Source: DATFLS01 sp964413425 (lineage in GTDB: Bacteria; Fidelibacterota; JAANXI01). Taken from it: 64,000 nt of DNA. The translations under genes and the position numbers were made by a program. Of the stretch, positions 9,012 to 18,295 are shown piece by piece. A model generated the notes under the pieces. That model was not told where the DNA came from and did not search any database. It saw nothing but the letters and a program-made list of their open reading frames with translations. How positions within the stretch are numbered: the stretch's first letter is position 1; the number at the start of each line of letters is the position of its first letter. The stretch covers positions 1-64,000 of the forward strand of contig CAYPST010000003.1 of the NCBI GenBank assembly GCA_964413425.1, in the 5' to 3' direction.

Positions 9012-10241
9012 ATGATTCGGAATATCTTTGAAAGCGCAAAAATCGCCCTCCAGGCGCTCTGGGCGCATAAACTTCGTTCGGTGCTGACCACCCTGGGCAT
9101 TATGATCGGTGTGGTGACGGTGGTGGGGATATTCTCTATCATACAGGGGTTGAATTCCGGTTTTATCAATCAAATTTCGAGTTTGGGGTCGGATGTGCTC
9201 TATGTTGATCGGTATCCCTGGGTCATGGACGGCCGCGAGTGGTGGGAAGTTCGCGGACGACAGCGAATCACCCTGGATCAGTACCAATATATTCAGACTC
9301 ATTCCCGGCTGGCTTCAATAGTGACACCCCAGATCGGAACCGGATCGTCCGTCTCCCGGCGGGAACATTCACTGGAGGGAGTCCAGGTCACCGGCACCAA
9401 CGAACATGGTTTGCGGGCCGGGTTTGGCCCACAGAATGTGGCGGAAGGACGGTTTTTATCTCCCATTGATGTTGAGCGGCGGCGGATGGTGGCCGTTATT
9501 GGCAACCGCATCGCAGAAACACTCTTTCCGGATACGGATCCGCTGGGAGAGCGGATCACCCTTGGGCGGGATCGATTTCTGGTTATCGGGGTGCTGGAAC
9601 ACCAGGGCAATTTCCTGGGGAATGACATGGATTCTAACGTGTACATCCCCTATGGGGCATTTCTCAAGGCATTCGGGGCCTGGCGCTCCTACACGATTGC
9701 TGTGAAAGTCAGAGATCCGGAGCTGATGGAAGACGCCAGGATTGAATTAACCGGCCTGATGCGCACAGCCAGACGACTCAAGCCCAGAGAGGAGAATGAC
9801 TTTGCCATCAATAATCAGGAAATGTTGTTGAACTTTTACAATAATATTACGCGCGGGCTGTGGGCTGCCGCCATCGGAATCGGAGGAATTTCGTTGCTGG
9901 TTGGCGGGATCGGGATCATGAACATCATGTTGGTCTCGGTGACCGAACGTACCAAGGAAATCGGAATCCGGAAAGCGCTGGGTGCTGCCCGCTGGCATGT
10001 GATGATTCAGTTTCTGATCGAATCAATGACGGTCTGCTCTCTGGGAGTGATTATCGGATTGGGGATGGCTGCGGCGCTTGCCATTGGTATCGATAAAGCA
10101 ACTCCGTTACCAACGACCATCTCATTAAGCTGGGCAGGGCTGGGCATCGGATTCGTTGTGGTGATCGGCGTGATTTTCGGCTTATGGCCTGCCAGCCGTG
10201 CTGCCAAACTAAATCCCATTGATGCCCTGCGGTATGAATAA
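9012..10241 (+). CDS. MacB-type ABC transporter permease (first)
   Basis: This FtsX/MacB-type permease has one N-terminal membrane helix (about residues 20-45, after the conserved LRSVLTTLGIMIGV motif) and a periplasmic MacB core domain of about 220 residues. The C-terminal block of three helices contains the conserved VTERTKEIGIRKALGA coupling segment. It starts 4 bp after the ATPase and is followed 27 bp later by a paralogue of nearly equal length. The two probably form a heterodimeric pump with the shared ATPase, the adaptor and the TolC protein. Exported substrates of relatives include macrolides, peptides and lipoproteins. Confidence 0.92.
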   Translation: MIRNIFESAKIALQALWAHKLRSVLTTLGIMIGVVTVVGIFSIIQGLNSGFINQISSLGSDVLYVDRYPWVMDGREWWEVRGRQRITLDQYQYIQTHSRLASIVTPQIGTGSSVSRREHSLEGVQVTGTNEHGLRAGFGPQNVAEGRFLSPIDVERRRMVAVIGNRIAETLFPDTDPLGERITLGRDRFLVIGVLEHQGNFLGNDMDSNVYIPYGAFLKAFGAWRSYTIAVKVRDPELMEDARIELTGLMRTARRLKPREENDFAINNQEMLLNFYNNITRGLWAAAIGIGGISLLVGGIGIMNIMLVSVTERTKEIGIRKALGAARWHVMIQFLIESMTVCSLGVIIGLGMAAALAIGIDKATPLPTTISLSWAGLGIGFVVVIGVIFGLWPASRAAKLNPIDALRYE

Positions 10242-10268
10242 GCGCTAAGAGATCTCACGAGGTTTGCT

Positions 10269-11495
10269 ATGCAGATTACCGAACCCATTATGATGGCCTT
10301 TCACTCGCTGTGGACAAACAAACTGCGCTCCTTCCTCACCTTGTTGGGAGTCATTATCGGTGTATTCACCATCATTGGAATGCAATCGGTCATTGCCGGA
10401 TTCCGTCGACAAATGTATAAAGAATTAAGTATTTTAGGCTCCAATACTTTTCAGGTACAGAAGTACCCTGCGGTGCAGATGGGGGGGCAGGACCGGCAGA
10501 AGTATCGGAATCGCAAGGATCTCACCTGGGAACAGGGGGAAGCCATACAGGACTATGCAATCCATGTCGCGGCGGTCGGCGTTGAAAACTGGGAATGGGG
10601 ACAGGAGCTCAAGTATCAGGATAAACGAACCAAATCCCCCATTTCCCTGGCAGGAGCCACCCCGGAATTCGCTGTGGCCAATGGATATTTTGTGCAATTC
10701 GGCCGGTTTCTCACTGATTCGGATGTGCTGCATAACCGAAATGTGGTCGTCATCGGAGTGGATGTGGTTGAAGATTTATTTCCCTTCCGGGATCCGCTGG
10801 GTGCGGATGTGAAGATCATGGGACGTCCGTTTCAGGTCATCGGAGTGCTGGAAGAGCGCGGTTCCCAGTTCGGAGAGAGCCGGGATAACCGGGCCATCAT
10901 TCCCCTGAGCACCTGGGAACAGATGTACGGACGGCGTCGGTCGGTGAATATCACCGTCCGGGCGGCGTCGTCGGAGGTCTACCAGCAGGCCATGGATGAA
11001 GTGATTTCCATCCTCCGGACCGTGCGCAAAGTACCGCCCGGGGAACCGAATGATTTTGAAATATTCTCCTCGGAAACGTTGAAAACCACTTTTGATGATA
11101 TGACTCGAATGGTCTGGTTTGCCGCCGTTGGTATTGCCTCCATCTCGTTGATCGTCGCCGGCATCGGTATTATGAATATTATGCTGGTAACTGTCACCGA
11201 GCGGACCCGGGAAATTGGCATTCGCAAAGCCATCGGGGCGCGCCGGGGGGATATACTCACCCAGTTTCTGATTGAATCGGTGATCCTGAGCCTCATCGGA
11301 GGTGTGATTGGTGTCGGAGTGGGAATTACTATCGCACAAGTGCTCAGCAATACCACGTCGCTGCCCTCCGCCATCCCGACCTGGGCGGTAGTGGTGGCAT
11401 TGTTATTCTGCTCGATGATCGGGCTCTTCTTTGGGATATATCCGGCTGCCAAAGCCTCCAAACTGGATCCCATCGAATCACTGCGATATGAGTAG
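10269..11495 (+). CDS. MacB-type ABC transporter permease (second)
   Basis: This is a paralogue of the preceding permease with the same architecture: an N-terminal helix after LRSFLTLLGVIIGV, a periplasmic domain, and a C-terminal three-helix block with VTERTREIGIRKAIGARR. It is 408 residues long. It is the last gene of the efflux operon and is followed by a small GC-rich hairpin (11497-11512). Having two distinct permeases and one ATPase is common in Bacteroidota-like genomes and suggests a heterodimer. Confidence 0.92.
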   Translation: MQITEPIMMAFHSLWTNKLRSFLTLLGVIIGVFTIIGMQSVIAGFRRQMYKELSILGSNTFQVQKYPAVQMGGQDRQKYRNRKDLTWEQGEAIQDYAIHVAAVGVENWEWGQELKYQDKRTKSPISLAGATPEFAVANGYFVQFGRFLTDSDVLHNRNVVVIGVDVVEDLFPFRDPLGADVKIMGRPFQVIGVLEERGSQFGESRDNRAIIPLSTWEQMYGRRRSVNITVRAASSEVYQQAMDEVISILRTVRKVPPGEPNDFEIFSSETLKTTFDDMTRMVWFAAVGIASISLIVAGIGIMNIMLVTVTERTREIGIRKAIGARRGDILTQFLIESVILSLIGGVIGVGVGITIAQVLSNTTSLPSAIPTWAVVVALLFCSMIGLFFGIYPAAKASKLDPIESLRYE

Positions 11496-11857
11496 GACGC
11501 CACCGGAGGCGTGTGCCGGTACGGTCATAATGCCGAGTTGAAATTTTTCAGCCTTCCTGCATCCGTTCTCTGCCGGTGCCAATGCCGTAGCCCCTTCACT
11601 GACTGAGAGGCATATCAGGTGATTTTCGCTTTCTGACGGGCGTTCCCAACAAATTTCCCAGGGATTCCTTCCAGAGCTGCTGCTCTGTATACTTCGTCTG
11701 GGGTCAGAATTTCTTAGACCCACTTGCATGTGTGTTCCGGGAAGGAATTAATTGTTCCGAATACTCCGCCTCAGCTGAAACATAATTGATTCTCAAGGCA
11801 ACTCGTTCTATATTTTCAAATATTGAACACTAAAATGAAAAACCGAGAGTCTGTTTC
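11496..11857. other. Intergenic region with operon boundary
   Basis: There is no gene here. A small hairpin (ACGCC / GGCGT arms, 11497-11512) sits directly after the permease stop but lacks a T-run. The right end carries the gatC promoter (listed separately). Confidence 0.5.
11786..11814 (+). promoter_or_regulatory. Sigma-70-type promoter for the gatC-kds-lpt operon
   Basis: TTGATT (11786-11791) and TATATT (11809-11814) are separated by exactly 17 bp and lie 44 bp before the gatC start. This is the best housekeeping-type promoter seen in the window and is the likely start of the long operon that follows. Confidence 0.6.
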
Positions 11858-12142
11858 ATGAGTATTACTATTCAAGAGGTTGAGCATATTGCGAAGCTGG
11901 CAAAACTCTCCCTGTCCGAGGATGAGAAAGTTGCCTATACCAAACAACTCAGCGAAATCCTGGATTACGTTGAAAAACTGAATGAACTGGATACCGGGGA
12001 GATTGAACCGCTGTCCCACGTGATGGATGTGACCAATGCATTTCGAGAGGATATCTCCCGGAAATGCCTCTCCCGGAAGGATGCATTGTCTAATGCCCCG
12101 GAATCCGATGGGAAATTTTTCATCGTGCCAAAAGTAATTTAG
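11858..12142 (+). CDS. gatC: Asp-tRNA(Asn)/Glu-tRNA(Gln) amidotransferase subunit C
   Basis: GatC stabilises the GatA-GatB complex that converts misacylated Glu-tRNA(Gln) or Asp-tRNA(Asn) to the correct amide forms. At 94 residues it has the normal size. The N-terminus VEHIAKLAKLSLSEDE, the central EILDYVEKLNELDT and the conserved middle (HVMDVTNAFREDI) are all typical. gatA and gatB are not nearby, which is usual in many lineages. It is the first gene after the 11786 promoter. Confidence 0.95.
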   Translation: MSITIQEVEHIAKLAKLSLSEDEKVAYTKQLSEILDYVEKLNELDTGEIEPLSHVMDVTNAFREDISRKCLSRKDALSNAPESDGKFFIVPKVI

Positions 12143-12222
12143 CCACACCGGAGCAAAGGCCAATGGAGAAAGTGAATGGTGTATAGAATGCTGAAAGAGG
12201 CAGGTCAGCCCTCAGCAGGGAT

Positions 12223-12981
12223 ATGAGTATGCACTGTCTTGGAGTTATTCCCGCGCGGTATCAATCGGAGCGTCTGCCGGGCAAACCGCTTGCACTGATT
12301 GATGAAAAACCGATGATCCAGTGGGTATTCGAGCGGGCGAGCCGGGCGCACACGCTGGACGACGTGCTCATTGCCACCGATGATGCCCGCATTGTTGACG
12401 CCGTCGAGGCCTTCGGTGGAGATGTGGTGATGACCTCTGCCTCCCACCAGTCCGGGACCGACCGCATTGCTGAAGTTGCGGAAGGCGCGGCGACGGATCT
12501 GGTGGTGAACATCCAGGGCGATGAACCCCTGATCGAACCGGAAGTCATCGATGCGGCTGTTCGTCCGCTTCTCGATGATCCGGCAATTGAAATGGGCACC
12601 ATTGCCTGTCCCCTGGCCCGGGAGGATCTCGAGGATCCGAATGTCGTGAAGGTGGTATTTGATAACCAGCACCGGGCGCTCTACTTCTCGCGCGCGGCAA
12701 TTCCGCATCAGGCGCGGTCCCAGCCTGCCGGAACAATACCGGAGCCGGTGCATTGGCAGCATATTGGGTTATATGTGTATCGGAAGGAGTTTTTATTGCA
12801 GTTCACGAGTTATCCCAGGGGAAAACTGGAGCAGCTGGAGCGATTGGAACAGTTGCGAGCGCTGGAAAACGGCCACACCATCCATGTGGAACCCACGGAG
12901 TATCGTTCCATCTCGGTGGATACTCCCGGGGATTTAGAGCACGTTCGTCAGATTTTTCAAACTATAGGCCTCACAAAATGA
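12223..12981 (+). CDS. kdsB: 3-deoxy-manno-octulosonate cytidylyltransferase
   Basis: KdsB activates Kdo with CTP to give CMP-Kdo for lipid A core assembly in the cytoplasm. The N-terminal nucleotide-binding signature IPARYQSERLPGKPL, the VNIQGDEPLI motif and the C-terminal ISVDTPGDLE segment are diagnostic, and the 252-residue length is standard. It overlaps pyrG, which makes the CTP it consumes. Together with kdsA, kdsC and kdsD downstream, the operon encodes nearly the whole Kdo pathway. Confidence 0.96.
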   Translation: MSMHCLGVIPARYQSERLPGKPLALIDEKPMIQWVFERASRAHTLDDVLIATDDARIVDAVEAFGGDVVMTSASHQSGTDRIAEVAEGAATDLVVNIQGDEPLIEPEVIDAAVRPLLDDPAIEMGTIACPLAREDLEDPNVVKVVFDNQHRALYFSRAAIPHQARSQPAGTIPEPVHWQHIGLYVYRKEFLLQFTSYPRGKLEQLERLEQLRALENGHTIHVEPTEYRSISVDTPGDLEHVRQIFQTIGLTK

Positions 12982-14669
12982 ATGAAACAAAATATATTTT
13001 TGTCACCGGCGGAGTGATTTCGGGACTGGGAAAAGGTATCGCCTCAGCAGCGGTCGGATACTTGCTGAAATCCAGAGGACTCTCCGTAACCATTCAAAAA
13101 TTCGATCCCTACATCAATATCGATCCCGGAACCATGAGCCCGTTCCAGCACGGAGAGGTTTATGTGACCGATGACGGGTCCGAAACCGACCTGGATCTGG
13201 GCCATTATGAACGGTTTATCGATGTGAACATGAGCCAGGCGAATAATTGCACCACCGGTCAGGTGTATAATAATGTGATCAACAAAGAACGCCGGGGCGA
13301 TTATCTCGGGGCCACAGTGCAGGTGATTCCGCACATCACCGATGAAATTAAACGGCGGATTCAGGCGGTGAATGCCCCCGGGAGAAAGTATGATGTGGTG
13401 ATCACCGAAGTGGGTGGTACGGTCGGGGATATTGAAAGCCTGCCCTTTTTGGAAGCGATCCGGCAGTTTACCCACGAAGTCGGCGAGAACAATACAATGA
13501 TCATTCATTTGACTTTGGTTCCGTACATCAAAACCAGTGGAGAAATTAAAACCAAGCCCACCCAGCATTCGGTGATGCGGATGCGGGAGATCGGTTTACA
13601 ACCCGATATGCTGCTCTGCCGGACAGAGAAAGAGCTGACCAGGGAAATCAAGAACAAGATAGCGTTGTTCTGTAACGTCAAACCGGAAGCAGTTATCCAG
13701 GCGCTGGATGTTGAGACCATCTATGAAGTTCCGCTCATGTTCCATAAGCAGGGGGTGGCCGAGCAGATTGTGGAGCACACCGGCATGGAAACCGAGGAGC
13801 CGTCTATCGCGCGGTGGGAAGAGTTTGTCTATCGGGTAAGGCATCCCAGGCATTCTGTGGAAATAGCCATCTGTGGTAAATACACCAAACTCCATGATGC
13901 CTATAAAAGTATTCTGGAATCGTTCGTGCATGCGGGAGCGGAGCTAGACTCCCGGGTAAATATCCGGTGGGTGAATTCGGAAGAGATTGAACGAACCGCC
14001 GATGCAGCGAGATATCTGGAGGACGTGGAGGGATTGCTGATCCCGGGAGGTTTCGGTGAACGGGGAATTGAAGGGAAGATCCTCGCTGTCCGATATGCCC
14101 GCGAAAATAAGATTCCGTTCTTTGGTATTTGTCTCGGATTACAGTGTGCGGTGATCGAGTTTGCCCGGAATGTTTGTGGTTTATCGCACGCGAACAGCAG
14201 TGAATTTGATGAGGATACCCCATATCCGGTGATTGATTTGATGCCGGAACAGGAGGCGATCACTGATAAGGGAGGCACAATGCGTTTGGGGGCGTATCCC
14301 TGCCGGCTGCAAAAAGATACGCTTGCTCTCAAAGCCTATGGAGAGACCAATATCAGTGAACGGCACCGGCATCGCTACGAGGTCAGCAATGCGTATCGCG
14401 AACAATTTCAGGATAACGGGATGGTGTTTTCCGGGCTTTCGCCCGACGGGAAATTAGTGGAAATTATTGAATTAGCAGATCATCCGTGGTTTGTGGCCGG
14501 CCAGTTTCATCCGGAATTGAAGTCGCGTATTAATAAGGCACATCCCCTGTTTCGGGAATTTGTGCGGGCAGCACTCTGCCGGCAGGAGCAACAAGATTCC
14601 AATGGAAAAGTATCGCCGGAGAGAACGGTTGAAGAAGGCGGTGATCAAACAACCACGATGAGTTCGTGA
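12978..14669 (+). CDS. pyrG: CTP synthase
   Basis: PyrG converts UTP to CTP using glutamine. The N-terminal synthetase domain begins with FVTGGVISGLGKGI, and the C-terminal class-I glutamine amidotransferase domain carries the nucleophile in GICLGLQ plus the HPE triad segment. I place the start at ATG 12978, overlapping the kdsB stop. The open frame continues upstream to 12753, but that part is the shadow of kdsB. The length is 563 residues, with a short Glu/Gln-rich tail. The position between Kdo genes ties CTP supply to CMP-Kdo synthesis. Confidence 0.96.
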   Translation: MNETKYIFVTGGVISGLGKGIASAAVGYLLKSRGLSVTIQKFDPYINIDPGTMSPFQHGEVYVTDDGSETDLDLGHYERFIDVNMSQANNCTTGQVYNNVINKERRGDYLGATVQVIPHITDEIKRRIQAVNAPGRKYDVVITEVGGTVGDIESLPFLEAIRQFTHEVGENNTMIIHLTLVPYIKTSGEIKTKPTQHSVMRMREIGLQPDMLLCRTEKELTREIKNKIALFCNVKPEAVIQALDVETIYEVPLMFHKQGVAEQIVEHTGMETEEPSIARWEEFVYRVRHPRHSVEIAICGKYTKLHDAYKSILESFVHAGAELDSRVNIRWVNSEEIERTADAARYLEDVEGLLIPGGFGERGIEGKILAVRYARENKIPFFGICLGLQCAVIEFARNVCGLSHANSSEFDEDTPYPVIDLMPEQEAITDKGGTMRLGAYPCRLQKDTLALKAYGETNISERHRHRYEVSNAYREQFQDNGMVFSGLSPDGKLVEIIELADHPWFVAGQFHPELKSRINKAHPLFREFVRAALCRQEQQDSNGKVSPERTVEEGGDQTTTMSS

Positions 14670-15496
14670 CCCCGGTTTCTATTCAACATATCACCATCGG
14701 AAACAAAGCGCCACTGGTATTTATCGCCGGGCCGTGTGTCATCGAGAGCCGGGATCATGTGCTCAGTATGGCAGAGGCACTCGCCCGGATTACCGAAGAA
14801 GTCTCCGTGCCGCTGGTTTTTAAATCCTCCTACGATAAAGCCAACCGGTCTTCTCTCCATGCATATCGGGGGCTTGGCGTTGAGCGAGGGATCGAAATCC
14901 TTGGAGAAGTAAAAGATCAATTTTCTTTGCCGATATTAACTGATGTTCATGAAACGTGGCAGGTGGAGATCGCTGCGGAGGTGGTTGATGTGCTGCAGGT
15001 ACCAGCCTTTCTTTCCCGTCAGACCGATTTGATACTCGCTGCTGCGGAGAGTGGGCGGGTGGTGAATATTAAGAAGGGGCAATTTCTGGCTCCGTGGGAT
15101 ATCCGGCTGGTGCTTGAGAAAGTGGAATCGACCGGCAACAGGCAAATTTTAATCACTGAGCGAGGGACCAGCTTCGGATACAATAATTTGGTGGCTGACA
15201 TGCGTGCGATTCCGCTGATGCAAGAGTTCGGCTACCCGGTTGTGTTTGATGCCACCCATTCCGCTCAGTTGCCGGGGGGCGAAGGATCGCACACAGGGGG
15301 ATTACGAGAGTACATTCCCGCTGTGGCCAGAGCTGCGGTTGCCGCAGGGGCAAATGGGATCTTCATGGAGGTCCATGACAATGTGGATAGGGCAAAAAGC
15401 GATGCCGCAACCCAGTGGCCACTGGAAAAAACTCGAAGTCTCATTCAACAACTACACCACATATATTCTGTGATCACTGAGATGGAGGAATTGTGA
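14666..15496 (+). CDS. kdsA: 3-deoxy-8-phosphooctulonate synthase (metal-dependent type)
   Basis: KdsA condenses phosphoenolpyruvate with arabinose 5-phosphate to Kdo 8-phosphate. Diagnostic segments are AGPCVIES (residues about 21-28), KSSYDKANR, ITERGTSFGYNNL and DATHSAQLPGG. The Cys in GPC, instead of the Asn of the E. coli enzyme, places it in the metal-dependent class typified by Aquifex aeolicus. It begins with GTG overlapping the pyrG stop by 4 bp and overlaps kdsC by 4 bp, so the genes are translationally coupled. Confidence 0.95.
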   Translation: MTPVSIQHITIGNKAPLVFIAGPCVIESRDHVLSMAEALARITEEVSVPLVFKSSYDKANRSSLHAYRGLGVERGIEILGEVKDQFSLPILTDVHETWQVEIAAEVVDVLQVPAFLSRQTDLILAAAESGRVVNIKKGQFLAPWDIRLVLEKVESTGNRQILITERGTSFGYNNLVADMRAIPLMQEFGYPVVFDATHSAQLPGGEGSHTGGLREYIPAVARAAVAAGANGIFMEVHDNVDRAKSDAATQWPLEKTRSLIQQLHHIYSVITEMEEL

Positions 15497-16053
15497 GCAA
15501 CACCGAGACAATAAAAGCGACAGCAAAGAATATCTCACTTCTGGTGTGTGATGTCGACGGCGTGTTTACCGACGGATCTATTTATGTGGGAACCACCGGT
15601 GAATTTAAACGATTCAGCGTTCGGGACGGGATGGGCGTCGCACTGGCACGGCTCACACCGTTGCGCATTGTCTTACTGAGCGGACGCACTTCCGAGGCGA
15701 CAACCATCCGGGCGCGTGAGCTGGAGCTGGGCGATTATGTCTATCAAGGGTATCTGAATAAAATTGTGGCGCTCAAGGAAATACTGGAGCGGTTTCAGGT
15801 CTCTCGGGAACAAACAGCGTATGTCGGAGACGATTACGTCGATATTCCGGTGATGAAATCGGTCGGTCTTTCGTTTGCGGTTCCGAATGCCCGTTCGCAG
15901 GTGAAGGCGATTGCGGATTACACCCTGGAGACACCGGGAGGGGAGGGAGCGGTGACCGAAACGATTGAGATCATTCTGGAGGCCCGGGGAGAGTTGGAGG
16001 AAGCGTTGGCGGAAATGGAACGTGATATCTACATGGTTGATGAAACTCTATGA
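15493..16053 (+). CDS. kdsC: 3-deoxy-manno-octulosonate-8-phosphatase (HAD family)
   Basis: KdsC removes the phosphate from Kdo 8-phosphate. It is a small capless HAD hydrolase with the DxD nucleophile motif in VCDVDGVFTDG (about residues 18-28), the serine motif in VLLSGR and the acidic GDDYVDIPVM motif. The 186-residue length fits KdsC. It starts with GTG, overlaps kdsA and kdsD by 4 bp each, and sits in the expected biosynthetic order. Confidence 0.93.
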   Translation: MSNTETIKATAKNISLLVCDVDGVFTDGSIYVGTTGEFKRFSVRDGMGVALARLTPLRIVLLSGRTSEATTIRARELELGDYVYQGYLNKIVALKEILERFQVSREQTAYVGDDYVDIPVMKSVGLSFAVPNARSQVKAIADYTLETPGGEGAVTETIEIILEARGELEEALAEMERDIYMVDETL

Positions 16054-17027
16054 CCGATGAGAGTGTATTACAAGACGGAAAGCGAGTAATTCGAGCAGCG
16101 CGAGAGGCGCTGGAAACACTGGAAGGCCGTCTGGGAAATGAGTTTGTGCAGGCCGTCAACCTCATCCATGAGAGGAAAGGTCGAGTCATTGTGACCGGTG
16201 TGGGGAAATCCGGAGTCATCGCACGCAAACTGGCCGCAACGCTGGCCAGCACAGGTACTCCGTCGAATTATCTGCATGCTGCTGAAGGCATCCATGGAGA
16301 TTTGGGGATGATCACCGGAGATGAGTGCATTGTCGCATTATCGCACAGCGGCGAAACCGAAGAACTCCTGAAGTTACTGCCAGCTTTTCAGCGATTGGGG
16401 AATCCTCTGATTGCCATTACCGGCAGGCCTGATTCGACCCTCGCCAACCACGCCAGTATCGTACTGGATACCAGTGTGACCGAACAGGCCTGTCCGATGG
16501 GATTGGCGCCGACCACCAGCACCACCGTTATGCTGACCATGGGCGATGCACTGGCAATCGCCTTGCTGGAAAAACGGGGCTTCCGGGAAGAAGACTATGC
16601 TTTTCTGCATCCCGGCGGATCACTTGGAAATAAACTTTTACTCATGGTCAGCGATTTGATGCATACCGGAAAAGCCATTCCGGTGATAGAGGAGAATACG
16701 CTCATGCGGGAAGCGCTTTTCGAAATCACTTCCAAAGGATTGGGGGTCACCGGTGTGGTCGACTCGGAGTCGAATCTGGTGGGTGTGATTACCGATGGCG
16801 ATCTCCGCCGGGGACTCGAGCAAAACAGCCGGATGCTGGAACAACCGGCGTTCACTATTATGACACGTGATCCCAAATGGATTTCCCGGAACTCGCTTGC
16901 TCAGAAAGCCCTGCATATGATGGAACAGTTTTCCATTACCCAGTTGTTCGTCTTTGAAGAAGCACAACACGGGCCACCGATTGGGATTATCCATATACAC
17001 GATATATTGAAGGCAGGGATTGCCTGA
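16050..17027 (+). CDS. kdsD: Arabinose-5-phosphate isomerase (KpsF/GutQ family)
   Basis: This enzyme converts ribulose 5-phosphate to arabinose 5-phosphate, the KdsA substrate. An N-terminal SIS domain (about residues 35-170, with TGVGKSGVIARKLAATLAST and the SHSGET phosphosugar loop) is followed by two CBS domains, as in E. coli KdsD. The 325-residue length is standard. It overlaps kdsC by 4 bp and lptC by 1 bp, completing the Kdo block. Confidence 0.95.
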   Translation: MTDESVLQDGKRVIRAAREALETLEGRLGNEFVQAVNLIHERKGRVIVTGVGKSGVIARKLAATLASTGTPSNYLHAAEGIHGDLGMITGDECIVALSHSGETEELLKLLPAFQRLGNPLIAITGRPDSTLANHASIVLDTSVTEQACPMGLAPTTSTTVMLTMGDALAIALLEKRGFREEDYAFLHPGGSLGNKLLLMVSDLMHTGKAIPVIEENTLMREALFEITSKGLGVTGVVDSESNLVGVITDGDLRRGLEQNSRMLEQPAFTIMTRDPKWISRNSLAQKALHMMEQFSITQLFVFEEAQHGPPIGIIHIHDILKAGIA

Positions 17028-17560
17028 TGAAACGAATCGCCGTAATATTGTTTGCTCTGTTCCTGGGCTCGCCGTTATTTCACTGCACCGATCCCGAGAT
17101 CGAGGAGCAGCCCACCATCGCGGACCGGCCGAGTCAGGAACTGTGGGATTCGGACATTTACTTTACAAAATTAGGCACCACCAGTGCCATCGTCCATGCC
17201 GGGCATCTGGCCAAATTCGATGACAGGAGCCTGATCATACTCAACCAGCGGGTGAAAGCAGATTTTTTTCAGGAGAACAAACATACTTCTACCCTTTTTG
17301 CCGATAGCGCTGTAATTTTGGAGAGAGACGTAATGCAAGCGTACGGCAACGTAAGAGTTGAATCCGACAGTGGAGTCATCTTAACCACAGAACAGCTTGC
17401 ATATACCCAGGAAACTGAGAAAATTACCTCAGATACGTTCGTGACCCTCACTTCGGAAGTGGATACGCTGCACGGCAAGGGATTCATCTCTGATCCGGAT
17501 TTAAGTAACTGGACTATCAATGAACCGCATGGGATTACCCGGCGGGAACTCGAAAAATAA
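17027..17560 (+). CDS. lptC: LPS export protein LptC
   Basis: LptC is the bitopic periplasmic protein that passes lipopolysaccharide from the LptBFG transporter to LptA. This 177-residue protein has an N-terminal hydrophobic signal/anchor with a Cys (PLFHC), followed by the beta-jellyroll repeats of the OstA/LptC fold (around AVILERDVMQAYGNV and SDTFVTLTSEVDTLHG). The identification rests on this pattern and on its place between kdsD and lptB, the usual order. The Cys suggests it may be lipid-modified, as in many Bacteroidota-like LptC proteins. Confidence 0.88.
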   Translation: MKRIAVILFALFLGSPLFHCTDPEIEEQPTIADRPSQELWDSDIYFTKLGTTSAIVHAGHLAKFDDRSLIILNQRVKADFFQENKHTSTLFADSAVILERDVMQAYGNVRVESDSGVILTTEQLAYTQETEKITSDTFVTLTSEVDTLHGKGFISDPDLSNWTINEPHGITRRELEK

Positions 17561-17566
17561 GAATTA

Positions 17567-18295
17567 ATGGCTGAAGTATTAGAAAGTAAAGATCTGGTGA
17601 AGGTTTACGGACGGCGGACTGTCGTCAGGGATGTCTCATTTCATGTGCATCGTGGTGAAATTGTAGGACTATTGGGTCCGAATGGTGCCGGTAAAACGAC
17701 GTCCTTTTATATGGTGACCGGCATGATCAGCCCGGAACGGGGACGAGTGCTCCTGGACGGCGAGGATATCACCGGAGTGCCGATGTACAGACGGGCACGG
17801 AAGGGGATTGGGTACCTGTCACAGGAGCCTTCGGTGTTTCGAAAATTAACGGTAGAGCAAAATATTTTACTGGTGATGGAAATGCTGGGGTACGAAAAAG
17901 ACGAGCGTTGTCGGCGGCTTGAGGAATTGCTGGACGACTTGAAAATCAAGCATCTGCGCAAAAATCGGGCCGATTCGCTCTCCGGAGGAGAGCGACGGCG
18001 CACAGAGATAACTCGAGCTTTAGTTTCCCATCCGAGTTTTTTACTTTTGGATGAACCATTTGCAGGGGTGGATCCCATTGCGGTGGAAGATATTCAGAAT
18101 ATTGTCAAAGATTTGAAAAAACGGGGAATCGGCGTATTGATTACGGATCATAACGTACGGGAAACGTTGTCGATTACAGACCGGGCGTATCTGATGTTTG
18201 AAGGACAAATTTTAAAAACCGGCTCCTCGGATTTTTTAGCAAACGATGAAGAAGCAAGAAAACTGTATTTAGGGAGAAAATTCAGACTTGATTGA
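17567..18295 (+). CDS. lptB: LPS export ABC transporter ATP-binding protein LptB
   Basis: LptB is the cytoplasmic ATPase that powers LPS extraction from the inner membrane. Walker A GPNGAGKTT, the LptB-specific YLSQEPSVFRKLTV segment, signature LSGGERRR, Walker B LLLDEPFAGVDP and the ITDHN switch are all present. At 242 residues it has the normal size. It lies 6 bp after lptC, and rpoN overlaps its end, an arrangement conserved across many Gram-negative bacteria. Confidence 0.97.
   Translation: MAEVLESKDLVKVYGRRTVVRDVSFHVHRGEIVGLLGPNGAGKTTSFYMVTGMISPERGRVLLDGEDITGVPMYRRARKGIGYLSQEPSVFRKLTVEQNILLVMEMLGYEKDERCRRLEELLDDLKIKHLRKNRADSLSGGERRRTEITRALVSHPSFLLLDEPFAGVDPIAVEDIQNIVKDLKKRGIGVLITDHNVRETLSITDRAYLMFEGQILKTGSSDFLANDEEARKLYLGRKFRLD

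Noticed and set aside
12753..12977. Extended N-terminus of the CTP synthase frame
   Set aside because: The added 75 residues are the out-of-frame shadow of kdsB; the family begins at MNETKYIFVTGG.
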